Shown piece after piece: positions 26,163 through 33,814 of a DNA stretch of 64,000 nucleotides. This stretch comes from Prevotella sp. P6B1 (GTDB lineage Bacteria > Bacteroidota > Bacteroidia > Bacteroidales > Bacteroidaceae), in assembly GCF_000702825.1 (NCBI RefSeq), contig NZ_JNKF01000014.1:243973-307972 (forward strand). Direction: 5' to 3'. Position 1 is the stretch's first letter. Every line of letters starts with the position of its first letter. Position numbers and translations under genes: made by a program. The notes beneath the pieces are model-generated. The model did no database searches. It was given only the letters and a program-made list of their open reading frames with translations, and had not been told where the DNA came from.

Positions 26163-26870
26163 TTAAATCAATGAGAATGCTACTTCCATCATTTTGGTAA
26201 ATGTGTTCTGTCGCTCTTCGGCAGTGGTCTCCTCGCCTGTCAGCACATGGTCGGAAATAGTACAGATGGCCAATGCGCGATTGCCCGAACGGGCTGCATT
26301 CATATAGAGTGCGGCAATCTCCATCTCGATGGCCAGCACACCCATGTTTGTCCACTTATCCACGTGTGAGTTCTCATTATAGAACACATCCGACGTCAAT
26401 ACATTACCCACGCTGTATTTGAATCCCAGACGATCGCAGCTATCGGCAGCCCTGCGCACCAGGTCGAAATTGGCAATCGGTGCGAAGGTGCCTGGCAGTT
26501 CGTAACTGGCAGCATAGTTCGAATTGGTGCATGCGCCCTGTGCGATGACCAGATCGCCCACATGCAGACTCCCCTGAATAGCACCAGCCGAACCAACACG
26601 GATAATGGTCTTGACACCATAGAAATTAAACAACTCGTACGAATAGATACCCATCGAGGGCATACCCATACCGTGTCCCATCACGCTCACACGCTTTCCC
26701 TTATAGGTGCCGGTATAGCCCAGCATACCACGCACATTATTAAATAGTACGGCATTCTCGAGAAACATCTCGGCCATCAGTTTCACACGTAGCGGATCGC
26801 CCGCCATAATTACGGTCTCAGCAATTTCGCCAAGCTTTGCCCCGATATGAGGCGTTGGAGTTGTAGCCAT
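26163..26870 (-). CDS. deoD: Purine-nucleoside phosphorylase DeoD
   Basis: A 235-residue hexameric phosphorylase converting purine (deoxy)nucleosides and phosphate to the base and (deoxy)ribose-1-phosphate. Motifs are VIMAGDPLRVK, IIRVGSAGA, SDVFYNE, the nucleoside-binding AIEMEIAALY and the catalytic Asp in CTISDHV. It is first in the unit with EttA and the NCS2 permease (15-base gap to ettA). Confidence 0.95.
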   Translation of the reverse strand: MATTPTPHIGAKLGEIAETVIMAGDPLRVKLMAEMFLENAVLFNNVRGMLGYTGTYKGKRVSVMGHGMGMPSMGIYSYELFNFYGVKTIIRVGSAGAIQGSLHVGDLVIAQGACTNSNYAASYELPGTFAPIANFDLVRRAADSCDRLGFKYSVGNVLTSDVFYNENSHVDKWTNMGVLAIEMEIAALYMNAARSGNRALAICTISDHVLTGEETTAEERQNTFTKMMEVAFSLI

Positions 26871-26896
26871 ATTATGATTCTTTTGTATTTATTTGT

Positions 26897-26905
26897 GCAA
26901 ATATA
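26897..26905 (-). promoter_or_regulatory. Promoter -7 box of the deoD-ettA-permease unit
   Basis: Minus-strand TATATTTGC, 27 bases upstream of the deoD ATG. Confidence 0.55.
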
Positions 26906-26969
26906 CAAAAAAATCCTCAACAAACAGGTGTTTTAAGGTGTTTTTCTTTGTCAAACAGAATATTTTTCC

Positions 26970-26977
26970 TATTTTTG
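26970..26977 (+). promoter_or_regulatory. Promoter -7 box of the Dabb gene
   Basis: TATTTTTG. Its position rules out a translation start at 26948 and supports the ATG at 27008. Confidence 0.6.
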
Positions 26978-27007
26978 CAACTTACAAACACAAATTATTT
27001 ATTGTTT

Positions 27008-27313
27008 ATGGTAAAGCATATTATTCTCTGGACACTGAATCCAGAACTCTCTGAAGAAGAGAAGCAGACAGTTAAAGCCGGCATCAAGGCAGGTCTTGAG
27101 GGATTGGTAGGAAAAGTTCCCGGACTGCTCGATGTCAAGGTTCATATTGATGGCCGTCTGGCCTCATCAAATGCCGACGTGATGCTCGACAGCACACTCG
27201 AAAGCGAGGATGCTTTGAAAGGCTACGCTGTTCATCCAGAACATGTAGCAGTAGCCAACGGCAAGGTTCGCCCCTACACCGTTCAGCGTAGCTGTCTCGA
27301 TTTCGAGATCTAA
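27008..27313 (+). CDS. Dabb family (stress-responsive A/B barrel) protein
   Basis: A 101-residue protein with the dimeric alpha/beta-barrel (Dabb) fold: MVKHIILWTL start, GKVPGLLDVKVHID and the closing HPEHVAVANGKVRPY are family marks. Its enzymatic role, if any, is unknown. Start 27008 is chosen because the promoter lies between it and the upstream in-frame codon, and because family members start with MVKH-like residues. A terminator follows directly. Confidence 0.88.
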   Translation: MVKHIILWTLNPELSEEEKQTVKAGIKAGLEGLVGKVPGLLDVKVHIDGRLASSNADVMLDSTLESEDALKGYAVHPEHVAVANGKVRPYTVQRSCLDFEI

Positions 27314-27315
27314 AT

Positions 27316-27347
27316 AAAAAGCGGTGCCTGCAAGCACTGCTTTTTTT
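27316..27347 (+). terminator. Terminator of the Dabb gene
   Basis: GCGGTGC (27321-27327) pairs with GCACTGC (27334-27340), with one G-T pair, followed by seven T. Confidence 0.85.
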
Positions 27348-27417
27348 ATTTAAAACTGTTATATTAAAGTATAGACACTAAACTGACATAAACTGACAAT
27401 TTACATTCTGGATTTTG

Positions 27418-27600
27418 TATTTTTGCAACATCTACGGCGTTTGCCAGATGGGGAGAGTACTGGCAAATGCATTCCCAACATTCGGATAATTGCATCACTG
27501 CGTTCAGATAGTTTCTTTGAGGTGTTCAGATAATCTTTATGCCCCATAAGGGATTATCTGAATAAGACGTTAAGATTATCTCATTAACGTATGGAGAATA
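27418..27600 (+). ncRNA. Candidate structured RNA with three hairpins
   Basis: A -7 box TATTTTTG (27418-27425) is followed by three strong stems and no coding frame: GCGTTTGCCAG/CTGGCAAATGC (27437-27447 with 27460-27470), the perfect TTCAGATAATC/GATTATCTGAA (27525-27535 with 27552-27562) and ACGTTAA/TTAACGT (27567-27573 with 27584-27590). The core TTCAGATAaT also recurs at 27503-27513 and, imperfectly, at 27481-27491. The 3' end is unclear. Confidence 0.4.
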
Positions 27601-27638
27601 TCGCAATTGAAAAGTAGTTAGAGATATTTGTAGATAAT

Positions 27639-27667
27639 AAAAAAAAGCCCCGCCGATTGGCGAGGCT
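27639..27667 (-). terminator. Terminator of the GGGtGRT gene
   Basis: On the minus strand GCCTCGCC pairs with GGCGGGGC around a 4-base loop, followed by eight T. Confidence 0.85.
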
Positions 27668-27691
27668 TAAATTATTTAATCGCACTGCGAA

Positions 27692-28708
27692 TTACTTCTT
27701 GTTCAGGGCGAGGTCGATAGCAACGGCTACAGAAACTGTTGCACCTACCATTGGGTTGTTACCCATACCCAGGAAGCCCATCATCTCAACGTGAGCAGGA
27801 ACTGAAGAAGAACCTGCGAACTGAGCGTCAGAGTGCATACGACCCATGGTGTCGGTCATACCGTAAGAAGCAGGACCAGCAGCCATGTTATCTGGGTGCA
27901 GAGTACGACCAGTACCACCACCAGAAGCTACTGAGAAGTAAGGCTTACCAGCGAGTACGCGCTCCTTCTTGTAGGTACCAGCTACTGGGTGCTGGAAACG
28001 TGTTGGGTTGGTAGAGTTACCAGTGATTGATACGTCAACGTTCTCCTTCCACAGGATAGCTACACCCTCACGTACGTCGTCAGCACCATAGCACTTAACC
28101 TTCAGACGGCTGGGGTTGTTACCGTAAGGAACCTCCTTAACCACGTTCAGATCACCAGTGAAGTAATCGAACTTAGTCTGTACGTATGTGAAACCGTTGA
28201 TACGGCTGATGATCTGAGCAGCGTCCTTACCAAGACCATTCAGGATAACGCGCAGAGGATTCTTACGAACCTTGTTAGCCATCTCAGCAATCTTGATAGC
28301 ACCCTCAGCAGCAGCGAAGCTCTCGTGACCAGCGAGGAATGCGAAGCACTCAGTCTCCTCGCGGAGCAGACGAGCGGCGAGGTTACCGTGACCGATACCT
28401 ACCTTACGATCGTCGGCTACTGATCCGGGGATACAGAAGCTCTGCAGACCGATACCGATGGCCTCAGCAGCCTCGGCAGCTGTCTTAACACCCTTCTTGA
28501 TGGCGATAGCAGCACCACAAACATATGCCCATTTAGCGTTCTCGAAGCAGATCAGCTGTGTGTCCTCACACATCTGATATGGATCGATACCAGCCTTTTC
28601 ACAAATCTCATTGGCCTCCTCGATAGAGTTGATGCCATTCTCCTTCAGAGCAGCAAGAACCTGGTTGATACGGCGCTCCTGACTCTCAAACTGTACTTTT
28701 CTAATCAT
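27692..28708 (-). CDS. GGGtGRT protein
   Basis: A 338-residue protein of the family named for its motif, visible as VASGGGTGRTLHPDNM near residue 268. Other conserved parts are GSVADDRKVGIGHGNLAARLL and the C-terminal GFLGMGNNPMVGATVSVAV. Members are found across anaerobes directly next to a NifU-like Fe-S scaffold gene, as here (15-base gap), so a role in Fe-S cluster or redox biochemistry is likely but unproven. It is well expressed by appearance: strong terminator, regular codon use. Confidence 0.9.
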   Translation of the reverse strand: MIRKVQFESQERRINQVLAALKENGINSIEEANEICEKAGIDPYQMCEDTQLICFENAKWAYVCGAAIAIKKGVKTAAEAAEAIGIGLQSFCIPGSVADDRKVGIGHGNLAARLLREETECFAFLAGHESFAAAEGAIKIAEMANKVRKNPLRVILNGLGKDAAQIISRINGFTYVQTKFDYFTGDLNVVKEVPYGNNPSRLKVKCYGADDVREGVAILWKENVDVSITGNSTNPTRFQHPVAGTYKKERVLAGKPYFSVASGGGTGRTLHPDNMAAGPASYGMTDTMGRMHSDAQFAGSSSVPAHVEMMGFLGMGNNPMVGATVSVAVAIDLALNKK

Positions 28709-28723
28709 TGTCGTATCCTCCTA

Positions 28724-29425
28724 TTATTCTTTACGTGGATCAATAGCCTTAACTGCACCCTGCTCCTCGGTTGTACGACCGTAAGAACCAGTGAACTTCT
28801 TCATAGCCTCGTTGGCGTCCATACCGTTCTTGATGGCCTCCATCATCTTGCCGAGGTGTACATACTCATAACCGCAAACCTCGTTGTTAGCATCGAGGTA
28901 CTGCTTTGTGATGTAACCCTCAGTGAGCTCGAGGTAACGTGTACCCTTGGCAACAGTACCATAGAGAGTACCAGTCTGTGAACGCAGACCCTTACCCAGG
29001 TCCTCAAGACCAGCACCGATAGCCAGACCGCCCTCAGAGAAAGCACTCTGTGTACGTCCGTAAACAATCTGCAGGAAGAGCTCGCGCATAGCGGTGTTGA
29101 TAGCATCGCAAACAAGGTCGGTATTCAGGGCCTCGAGGATGGTCTTACCAGGCAGAATCTCAGAAGCCATAGCAGCTGAGTGAGTCATACCAGTACATCC
29201 GATGGTCTCAACAAGAGCCTCCTGGATCACACCGTCCTTCACGTTCAGGCTCAGCTTGCAGGCACCCTGCTGAGGTGCGCACCAGCCAATACCGTGGGTG
29301 TAACCAGAAATTTCCTTGATTTCCTTTACTGCTACCCATTTGCCCTCCTCGGGGATAGGTGCAGGTCCATGGTAAGCGCCCTTACAAACGCTACACATGT
29401 TCTCCACTTCTTTTGAATAAATCAT
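28724..29425 (-). CDS. NifU-like iron-sulfur cluster assembly scaffold protein
   Basis: A 233-residue protein partnered with the GGGtGRT gene. It carries a Cys pair near the start (MCSVCKGAY), WCAPQQGACKLSL and VETIGCTGMTHSAAMASEIL, the last resembling the NifU_N/IscU core with its conserved Cys. The remaining C-terminal segment is specific to this subfamily. It presumably assembles or transfers an Fe-S cluster for an unknown client. Confidence 0.82.
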   Translation of the reverse strand: MIYSKEVENMCSVCKGAYHGPAPIPEEGKWVAVKEIKEISGYTHGIGWCAPQQGACKLSLNVKDGVIQEALVETIGCTGMTHSAAMASEILPGKTILEALNTDLVCDAINTAMRELFLQIVYGRTQSAFSEGGLAIGAGLEDLGKGLRSQTGTLYGTVAKGTRYLELTEGYITKQYLDANNEVCGYEYVHLGKMMEAIKNGMDANEAMKKFTGSYGRTTEEQGAVKAIDPRKE

Positions 29426-29480
29426 TGATAATAAAACATTTAAATGTTAAACAACTTGATATTTCCTTCTTTTTGACCTA

Positions 29481-29488
29481 CAAAATTA
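29481..29488 (-). promoter_or_regulatory. Promoter -7 box of the scaffold/GGGtGRT unit
   Basis: Minus-strand TAATTTTG, 56 bases upstream of the ATG at 29425. Confidence 0.5.
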
Positions 29489-29554
29489 CTCGAATTATTT
29501 GATATTTGCCTTGTTACGGCTTATCATTTAGGAATTATTAACCAACCAACGGAC

Positions 29555-31639
29555 TTACAGACCACGATACTTCAGGAATCCTGAGGCATCGGGAGTCTTC
29601 ATGCCTGTAAAGTCGGTAAACATCTCCATCTGGTCCTTGGTATTTCCACGGCTCAGAATCTTCGAGCGGAATGCCTGACCTGTCTCGGGCTTCAGCACAC
29701 CAAGCTTCTGGAAGGTATCGGCCACATTGCAGGCCAGTACCTCGGTCCACAGATAGCTGTAGTAGCCAGCGGCATAGCCTCCACCCCAAACGTGGTTGAA
29801 GTAAGAGGTGCTGTAACGAGGAGGTATCTGAGTATCGTAGATGCCGATCTTCTTCAGAGCATCGATCTCGAACTGCTCTGCCTCATCGGCAGTAGGTATC
29901 TCGTTTGACGACAGATGATGCCAAGCCAGATCAAGGCAGGTAGCTGCCAGATTCTCACCCAGTGCGTAGGCTGTCTGGAAGTTGATGCTCTTCAGCATCT
30001 TCTCCTTCATGTCGGCAGGCATAGGCTCACCCGTAACAGCATGTTTGGCGTAGTGGTCGAAGATCTCAGGGATAGAGGCGAATGTCTCGTTGAACTGCGA
30101 AGGCATCTCCACAAAGTCGCGTGCCACAGCTGTACCGCTCAAGGTATTGTAGTTGCAGTTTGAGAGCATGCCGTGCAGCGCATGACCGAACTCGTGGAAC
30201 AGGGTGGTCACCTCGTCCCAGGTGATGAGCGTGGGCTGTCCCTCAGGCGCCTTGGCATAGTTGGTGACATTATAAATAATAGGTAGCTGATGGCGGAAGC
30301 GGCTCTGCTTGGCAAAAGCGCTCATCCAGGCACCGCCACGCTTGGTAGGACGGCGATAGGGATCGCTATAGAACAGCGCCAGCATCTTACCATTCTTGTC
30401 GCGCACCTCAAACACCTTCATATCAGGATGATAGGTAGGGATGTCCTTACGCTGCACGAAATTCAAACCGTAAACACGATGAGCGGCGTAGAACACACCA
30501 TTCACAATCACACTGTCGATATTGAAATAGGGTTTCACCTCGTCGTCGCTCAGGTCGAGCAGTTCCTTCTTCATCTTAGCCGAATAGTAGAAACGGTCGT
30601 AAGGCTGCAGCTTGAAGTGAGGTCCCATCTGCTTCTTGGCATAGTCCTCGATAGCCTTGGTCTCAGCCTGAGCCTTAGGGGTATATTCAGCAATCAGCTG
30701 CTTGAGGAAGTTATACACATTGTCAGAGTTTTTAGCCATCGTACGCTCGAGTGAATAAGAGGCATAGTTCTGATAGCCCATCAGCTCACCCTTCTCTGCA
30801 CGTAGCTTGGCAATCTCAACAACAATGGGGAATGTGTTGTACGTGCCACCACCATCAGCACGACGGCGAGAAGCATCAAACACGCGGCGACGCAGGTCGC
30901 GATTATCCAGGCTGGCCAGGATAGCCTGCTGGGTAGTATTGACAATGACAATAGCGTAAGGCGCCTTACCACCACGGCTCTCGGCATCCTTCTTGCACTG
31001 GGCGATATCAGCCTCGCTCAGACCTGCCAGTTCCTCCTTGGTGTTCACCCATACCACCGCATTATTGGTGGCAGCAGGCAACAGGTCGCCCCACTGCTGC
31101 TGTAGCTCAGAGATGCGCATATTGATCTGCATCATACGTGCCATCTTCTCATCACTGAGCAATGCGCCCGAACGTACAAAGTCCTTATAAACCACCTCCG
31201 TGAGTCGCTGGTCCTCGCCTTTCAGGGTCTTGAACTCATGGTCGTAAACATATTTAACCTTCTTAAAGAGCGCTTTATTAAAGGTAATCTCGTTTTCAAG
31301 CTCTGTAAGCAGTGGCGTGATTTTCTTCTCGGTCTCGGCGATGGCTGGTGTCTTATGCGCACTGGCCAGCCCCTCAGCCACGTTCAACCATTTGTCGAAT
31401 TCCAGTCCACTCTTCTCCAAGGCCAGAATGGTATTCTTGAAAGTTGGCTTCTGCTTGTTGGCCACAATCTGATTGATTTCCTGACGCTTCAGTTTGATAG
31501 CCTTCTCGATGGCAGGCAGGTAATCGGTTTCCTTAATCCTGCTGAAGTCGGGTGCACCCTGAGGCAGACCGTCGGCAGCAAACGTGGGCAGCATCATGGC
31601 TGCGAAACTCAAAGTCATGAGCGTTTTTGTTACTTTCAT
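29555..31639 (-). CDS. dcp: M3 family peptidyl-dipeptidase (Dcp-like)
   Basis: A 694-residue zinc peptidase that removes C-terminal dipeptides from oligopeptides. A signal peptide (LMTLSFAAMMLPTFAA) indicates export to the periplasm. The zinc site is TLFHEFGHALHGML (about residue 485) and the third ligand Glu is in RDFVEMPSQFNE. Length and the C-terminal YYSYLWTEVLACNVADTF segment fit M3 dipeptidyl carboxypeptidases. It starts 20 bases after the pyruvate kinase stop and is probably co-transcribed. Confidence 0.93.
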   Translation of the reverse strand: MKVTKTLMTLSFAAMMLPTFAADGLPQGAPDFSRIKETDYLPAIEKAIKLKRQEINQIVANKQKPTFKNTILALEKSGLEFDKWLNVAEGLASAHKTPAIAETEKKITPLLTELENEITFNKALFKKVKYVYDHEFKTLKGEDQRLTEVVYKDFVRSGALLSDEKMARMMQINMRISELQQQWGDLLPAATNNAVVWVNTKEELAGLSEADIAQCKKDAESRGGKAPYAIVIVNTTQQAILASLDNRDLRRRVFDASRRRADGGGTYNTFPIVVEIAKLRAEKGELMGYQNYASYSLERTMAKNSDNVYNFLKQLIAEYTPKAQAETKAIEDYAKKQMGPHFKLQPYDRFYYSAKMKKELLDLSDDEVKPYFNIDSVIVNGVFYAAHRVYGLNFVQRKDIPTYHPDMKVFEVRDKNGKMLALFYSDPYRRPTKRGGAWMSAFAKQSRFRHQLPIIYNVTNYAKAPEGQPTLITWDEVTTLFHEFGHALHGMLSNCNYNTLSGTAVARDFVEMPSQFNETFASIPEIFDHYAKHAVTGEPMPADMKEKMLKSINFQTAYALGENLAATCLDLAWHHLSSNEIPTADEAEQFEIDALKKIGIYDTQIPPRYSTSYFNHVWGGGYAAGYYSYLWTEVLACNVADTFQKLGVLKPETGQAFRSKILSRGNTKDQMEMFTDFTGMKTPDASGFLKYRGL

Positions 31640-31659
31640 ATTCGTTTATTGATTGGTCA

Positions 31660-33105
31660 TTATTTCTTGGAATGGGGCAAGTGGAACTTGTACTGGTTGG
31701 TGAGCACTTCCTTGACGGTATTAATCTCCAGGAACTTGGTACCACCACCCTCGCCGATGTTTCCACTCAGATAAGCAATCTTATCCTCCTCCTGCACGTA
31801 ACCCTTCTGGCGCAGCATACGCACAGCAGCGTGGAACAACTCCTCGTTGTCGATATGCTCCTTCTGGAAAACAGGTATCACACCATACGACAGATTGAGC
31901 AGACGCTGCAGCTTGTCATTGTAGCAGATAGCCAGCACGGGGTTAGGACCACGGAAGGCAGCCAGGTTGCGTGCGGTGTCGCCAGAGCTGGCATCGGTAA
32001 TGATACCCTTGACACCCAGTTTCTCGGTAGCCTCGATAGCAGAGTGCGACATAAACTCACGGATATCGCAGTTGGGCGACAGGGGCACCTCGATATCATT
32101 CTCACGCATCTTGTCCTTCTCGGCCTGCTCGGCAATAGCCGCCATCGTACGTACTGCCTCTACAGGATATTTTCCGCTGGCAGTCTCTCCCGACAACATC
32201 AGCGCATCGGTACGATAGTAGATAGCGTTGGCAATATCCGTCACCTCTGCTCGTGTAGGACGTGGGTTACTAATCATTGTATGAAGCATCTGAGTAGCTA
32301 CGATAACGGGCTTCTTGGCACGTACGCACTTACGGATAATCTGACGCTGGATACCAGGAATACGCTCAATGGGCACCTCGATACCCAAGTCACCACGTGC
32401 AATCATGATACCATACGAAGCCTCGATAATCTCGTCGATATTATCCACACCCTCCTGATTCTCGATCTTAGAGATGATCTTGATGTCAGAGTTGTAGGCA
32501 TCGAGAATGGCCTGTACCGCACGCACGTCGGCAGCCGATCGCACAAACGAGTGAGCAATAAAGTCGATATCCTGATCGATGGCCAGCATGATGTTCTTAC
32601 GGTCCTTCTCTGTCAGTGTAGGCAGGGCGATATGTACACCTGGCACGTTCACACTTTTGTGCGAACCCAGCACGCCATCGTTCTGCACCTGGGCAATGAC
32701 CTGCGGACCGTTGATACCAATAACCACCATGTCGAGCGCACCATCATCGAACAGGATGTGGCAGCCCTCATGCACATCGGCCGCAAAGTCGGCATACGAC
32801 AGATTGATAATGTCGTGGGTAGTATCCATCTCCGGGCGCCCGAAGATTTTCACCACATCTCCCGTCTTGTAGGCGATGGGCTCAGCACAACCTGTGGTAC
32901 GCACCTCAGGGCCTTTGGTATCAATCAATATACCAATGTGATGACTCACACTACGTACATTATTAATAATATTCTTGATACCCTGCTCATCGGCATGAGC
33001 CGTATTCATTCTCACCACATTCATACCTGCCTCGAAAAGACTACGGATGAAATCCTGATCACATCTTCTGTCACTAATGCTAGCTACAATTTTTGTCTGC
33101 TTCAT
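31660..33105 (-). CDS. pyk: Pyruvate kinase
   Basis: A 481-residue glycolytic enzyme converting phosphoenolpyruvate and ADP to pyruvate and ATP. The active-site signature IISKIENQEGVDNIDEI is followed by IMIARGDLGIEVPIE, and the B domain and the regulatory C-terminal domain are complete. The N-terminal RMNTAHAD replaces the usual RMNFSHG, a variant that I believe is normal in this phylum. The C-terminus has an unusually His-containing tail (FHLPHSKK). Confidence 0.96.
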   Translation of the reverse strand: MKQTKIVASISDRRCDQDFIRSLFEAGMNVVRMNTAHADEQGIKNIINNVRSVSHHIGILIDTKGPEVRTTGCAEPIAYKTGDVVKIFGRPEMDTTHDIINLSYADFAADVHEGCHILFDDGALDMVVIGINGPQVIAQVQNDGVLGSHKSVNVPGVHIALPTLTEKDRKNIMLAIDQDIDFIAHSFVRSAADVRAVQAILDAYNSDIKIISKIENQEGVDNIDEIIEASYGIMIARGDLGIEVPIERIPGIQRQIIRKCVRAKKPVIVATQMLHTMISNPRPTRAEVTDIANAIYYRTDALMLSGETASGKYPVEAVRTMAAIAEQAEKDKMRENDIEVPLSPNCDIREFMSHSAIEATEKLGVKGIITDASSGDTARNLAAFRGPNPVLAICYNDKLQRLLNLSYGVIPVFQKEHIDNEELFHAAVRMLRQKGYVQEEDKIAYLSGNIGEGGGTKFLEINTVKEVLTNQYKFHLPHSKK

Positions 33106-33129
33106 GTTATTTTTCCTTCATTTTGTGCT

Positions 33130-33138
33130 GCAAAGGTA
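33130..33138 (-). promoter_or_regulatory. Promoter -7 box of pyk
   Basis: Minus-strand TACCTTTGC, 25 bases upstream of the ATG. Confidence 0.6.
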
Positions 33139-33221
33139 CAAAAAAACGACCAAAAAGAGACGAAAATCATCATTTTTTGAAAAAAAATCTATAAATATTT
33201 TCGTAATCGGCTGAAAATTAG

Positions 33222-33229
33222 TAACTTTG
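33222..33229 (+). promoter_or_regulatory. Promoter -7 box of the HU gene
   Basis: TAACTTTG, giving a leader of about 60 bases before the ATG at 33298. Confidence 0.6.
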
Positions 33230-33297
33230 CAGTCCGAAATCGAAGAATTTCGAGTTTACACATTATTAATATATAAAGAAGAATAAGGAATAAAGAA

Positions 33298-33573
33298 ATG
33301 ACAAAGGCAGAAATCATCAACAAGATTGCTGAAGAGACAGGCCTGGCGAAGAAAGATGTAGCCATCTCGGTTGAAGCCTTCATGGAGACTATCCGCGAGA
33401 GTCTCGCAGACGACAAGGAGAACGTATATCTGCGTGGTTTTGGCACCTTCATCGTGAAGCGTCGCGCCCAGAAGACCGCCCGCAACATCTCTAAGAACAC
33501 CACATTGGTTATCGAGGCTCACGACTATCCCGCTTTCAAGCCATCAAAGAGCTTTATCGAAAAAATGAAGTAA
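33298..33573 (+). CDS. hup: HU/IHF family DNA-binding protein
   Basis: A 91-residue nucleoid protein that bends and compacts DNA. MTKAEIINKIAEETGLAKKD opens the dimerisation helices; the signature VYLRGFGTFIVKRRAQKTAR and the beta arm ending AFKPSKSF are complete. It begins a unit containing the COX24-type mini-protein 24 bases downstream. Confidence 0.95.
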   Translation: MTKAEIINKIAEETGLAKKDVAISVEAFMETIRESLADDKENVYLRGFGTFIVKRRAQKTARNISKNTTLVIEAHDYPAFKPSKSFIEKMK

Positions 33574-33597
33574 TTAACATTATAAATTATTAGTATT

Positions 33598-33687
33598 ATG
33601 CCAAACGGAAAGAAAAAGAAGGGCCACAAGATGGCTACACACAAGCGTAAGAAGAGACTGCGCAAGAATCGTCATAAGAGCAAGTAA
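33598..33687 (+). CDS. 29-residue AURKAIP1/COX24-type ribosome-associated protein
   Basis: MPNGKKKKGHKMATHKRKKR and the rest, 29 residues, almost half Lys/Arg. This is the very short Bacteroidetes protein with the AURKAIP1/COX24 motif (HKxxTHKRKKRLRKNRHK), related to a mitochondrial ribosomal subunit protein; homologues are reported as ribosome components in this phylum. It is preceded by HU and followed by a hairpin and RNase G. Confidence 0.8.
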   Translation: MPNGKKKKGHKMATHKRKKRLRKNRHKSK

Positions 33688-33723
33688 ATCTTGATCCTCT
33701 GTGACCAATAAAAAAGAAATGAA

Positions 33724-33770
33724 AGGAGTGTGCCTGCTAATCCCTATCAGGATAGCGACACACCCTTTTT
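33724..33770 (+). terminator. Long hairpin terminator between the mini-protein and RNase G
   Basis: GGAGTGTG pairs with CACACCC and, inside it, GCTAATCC with GGATAGC around CTATCA; five T follow. It may end the HU unit, and because it lies 45 bases before the RNase G start it could also be a processing site in that leader. Confidence 0.6.
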
Positions 33771-33814
33771 AGTACTAACGACAACCCTGTCAACAACAAA
33801 AGTAACGCAAGACA

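Noticed and set aside
26948..27007. Upstream extension of the Dabb protein
   Set aside because: The promoter -7 box (26970-26977) lies inside it, and the family start is at 27008.
31627..33180. A 517-codon open frame on the plus strand
   Set aside because: Antisense to pyruvate kinase; same reasoning.
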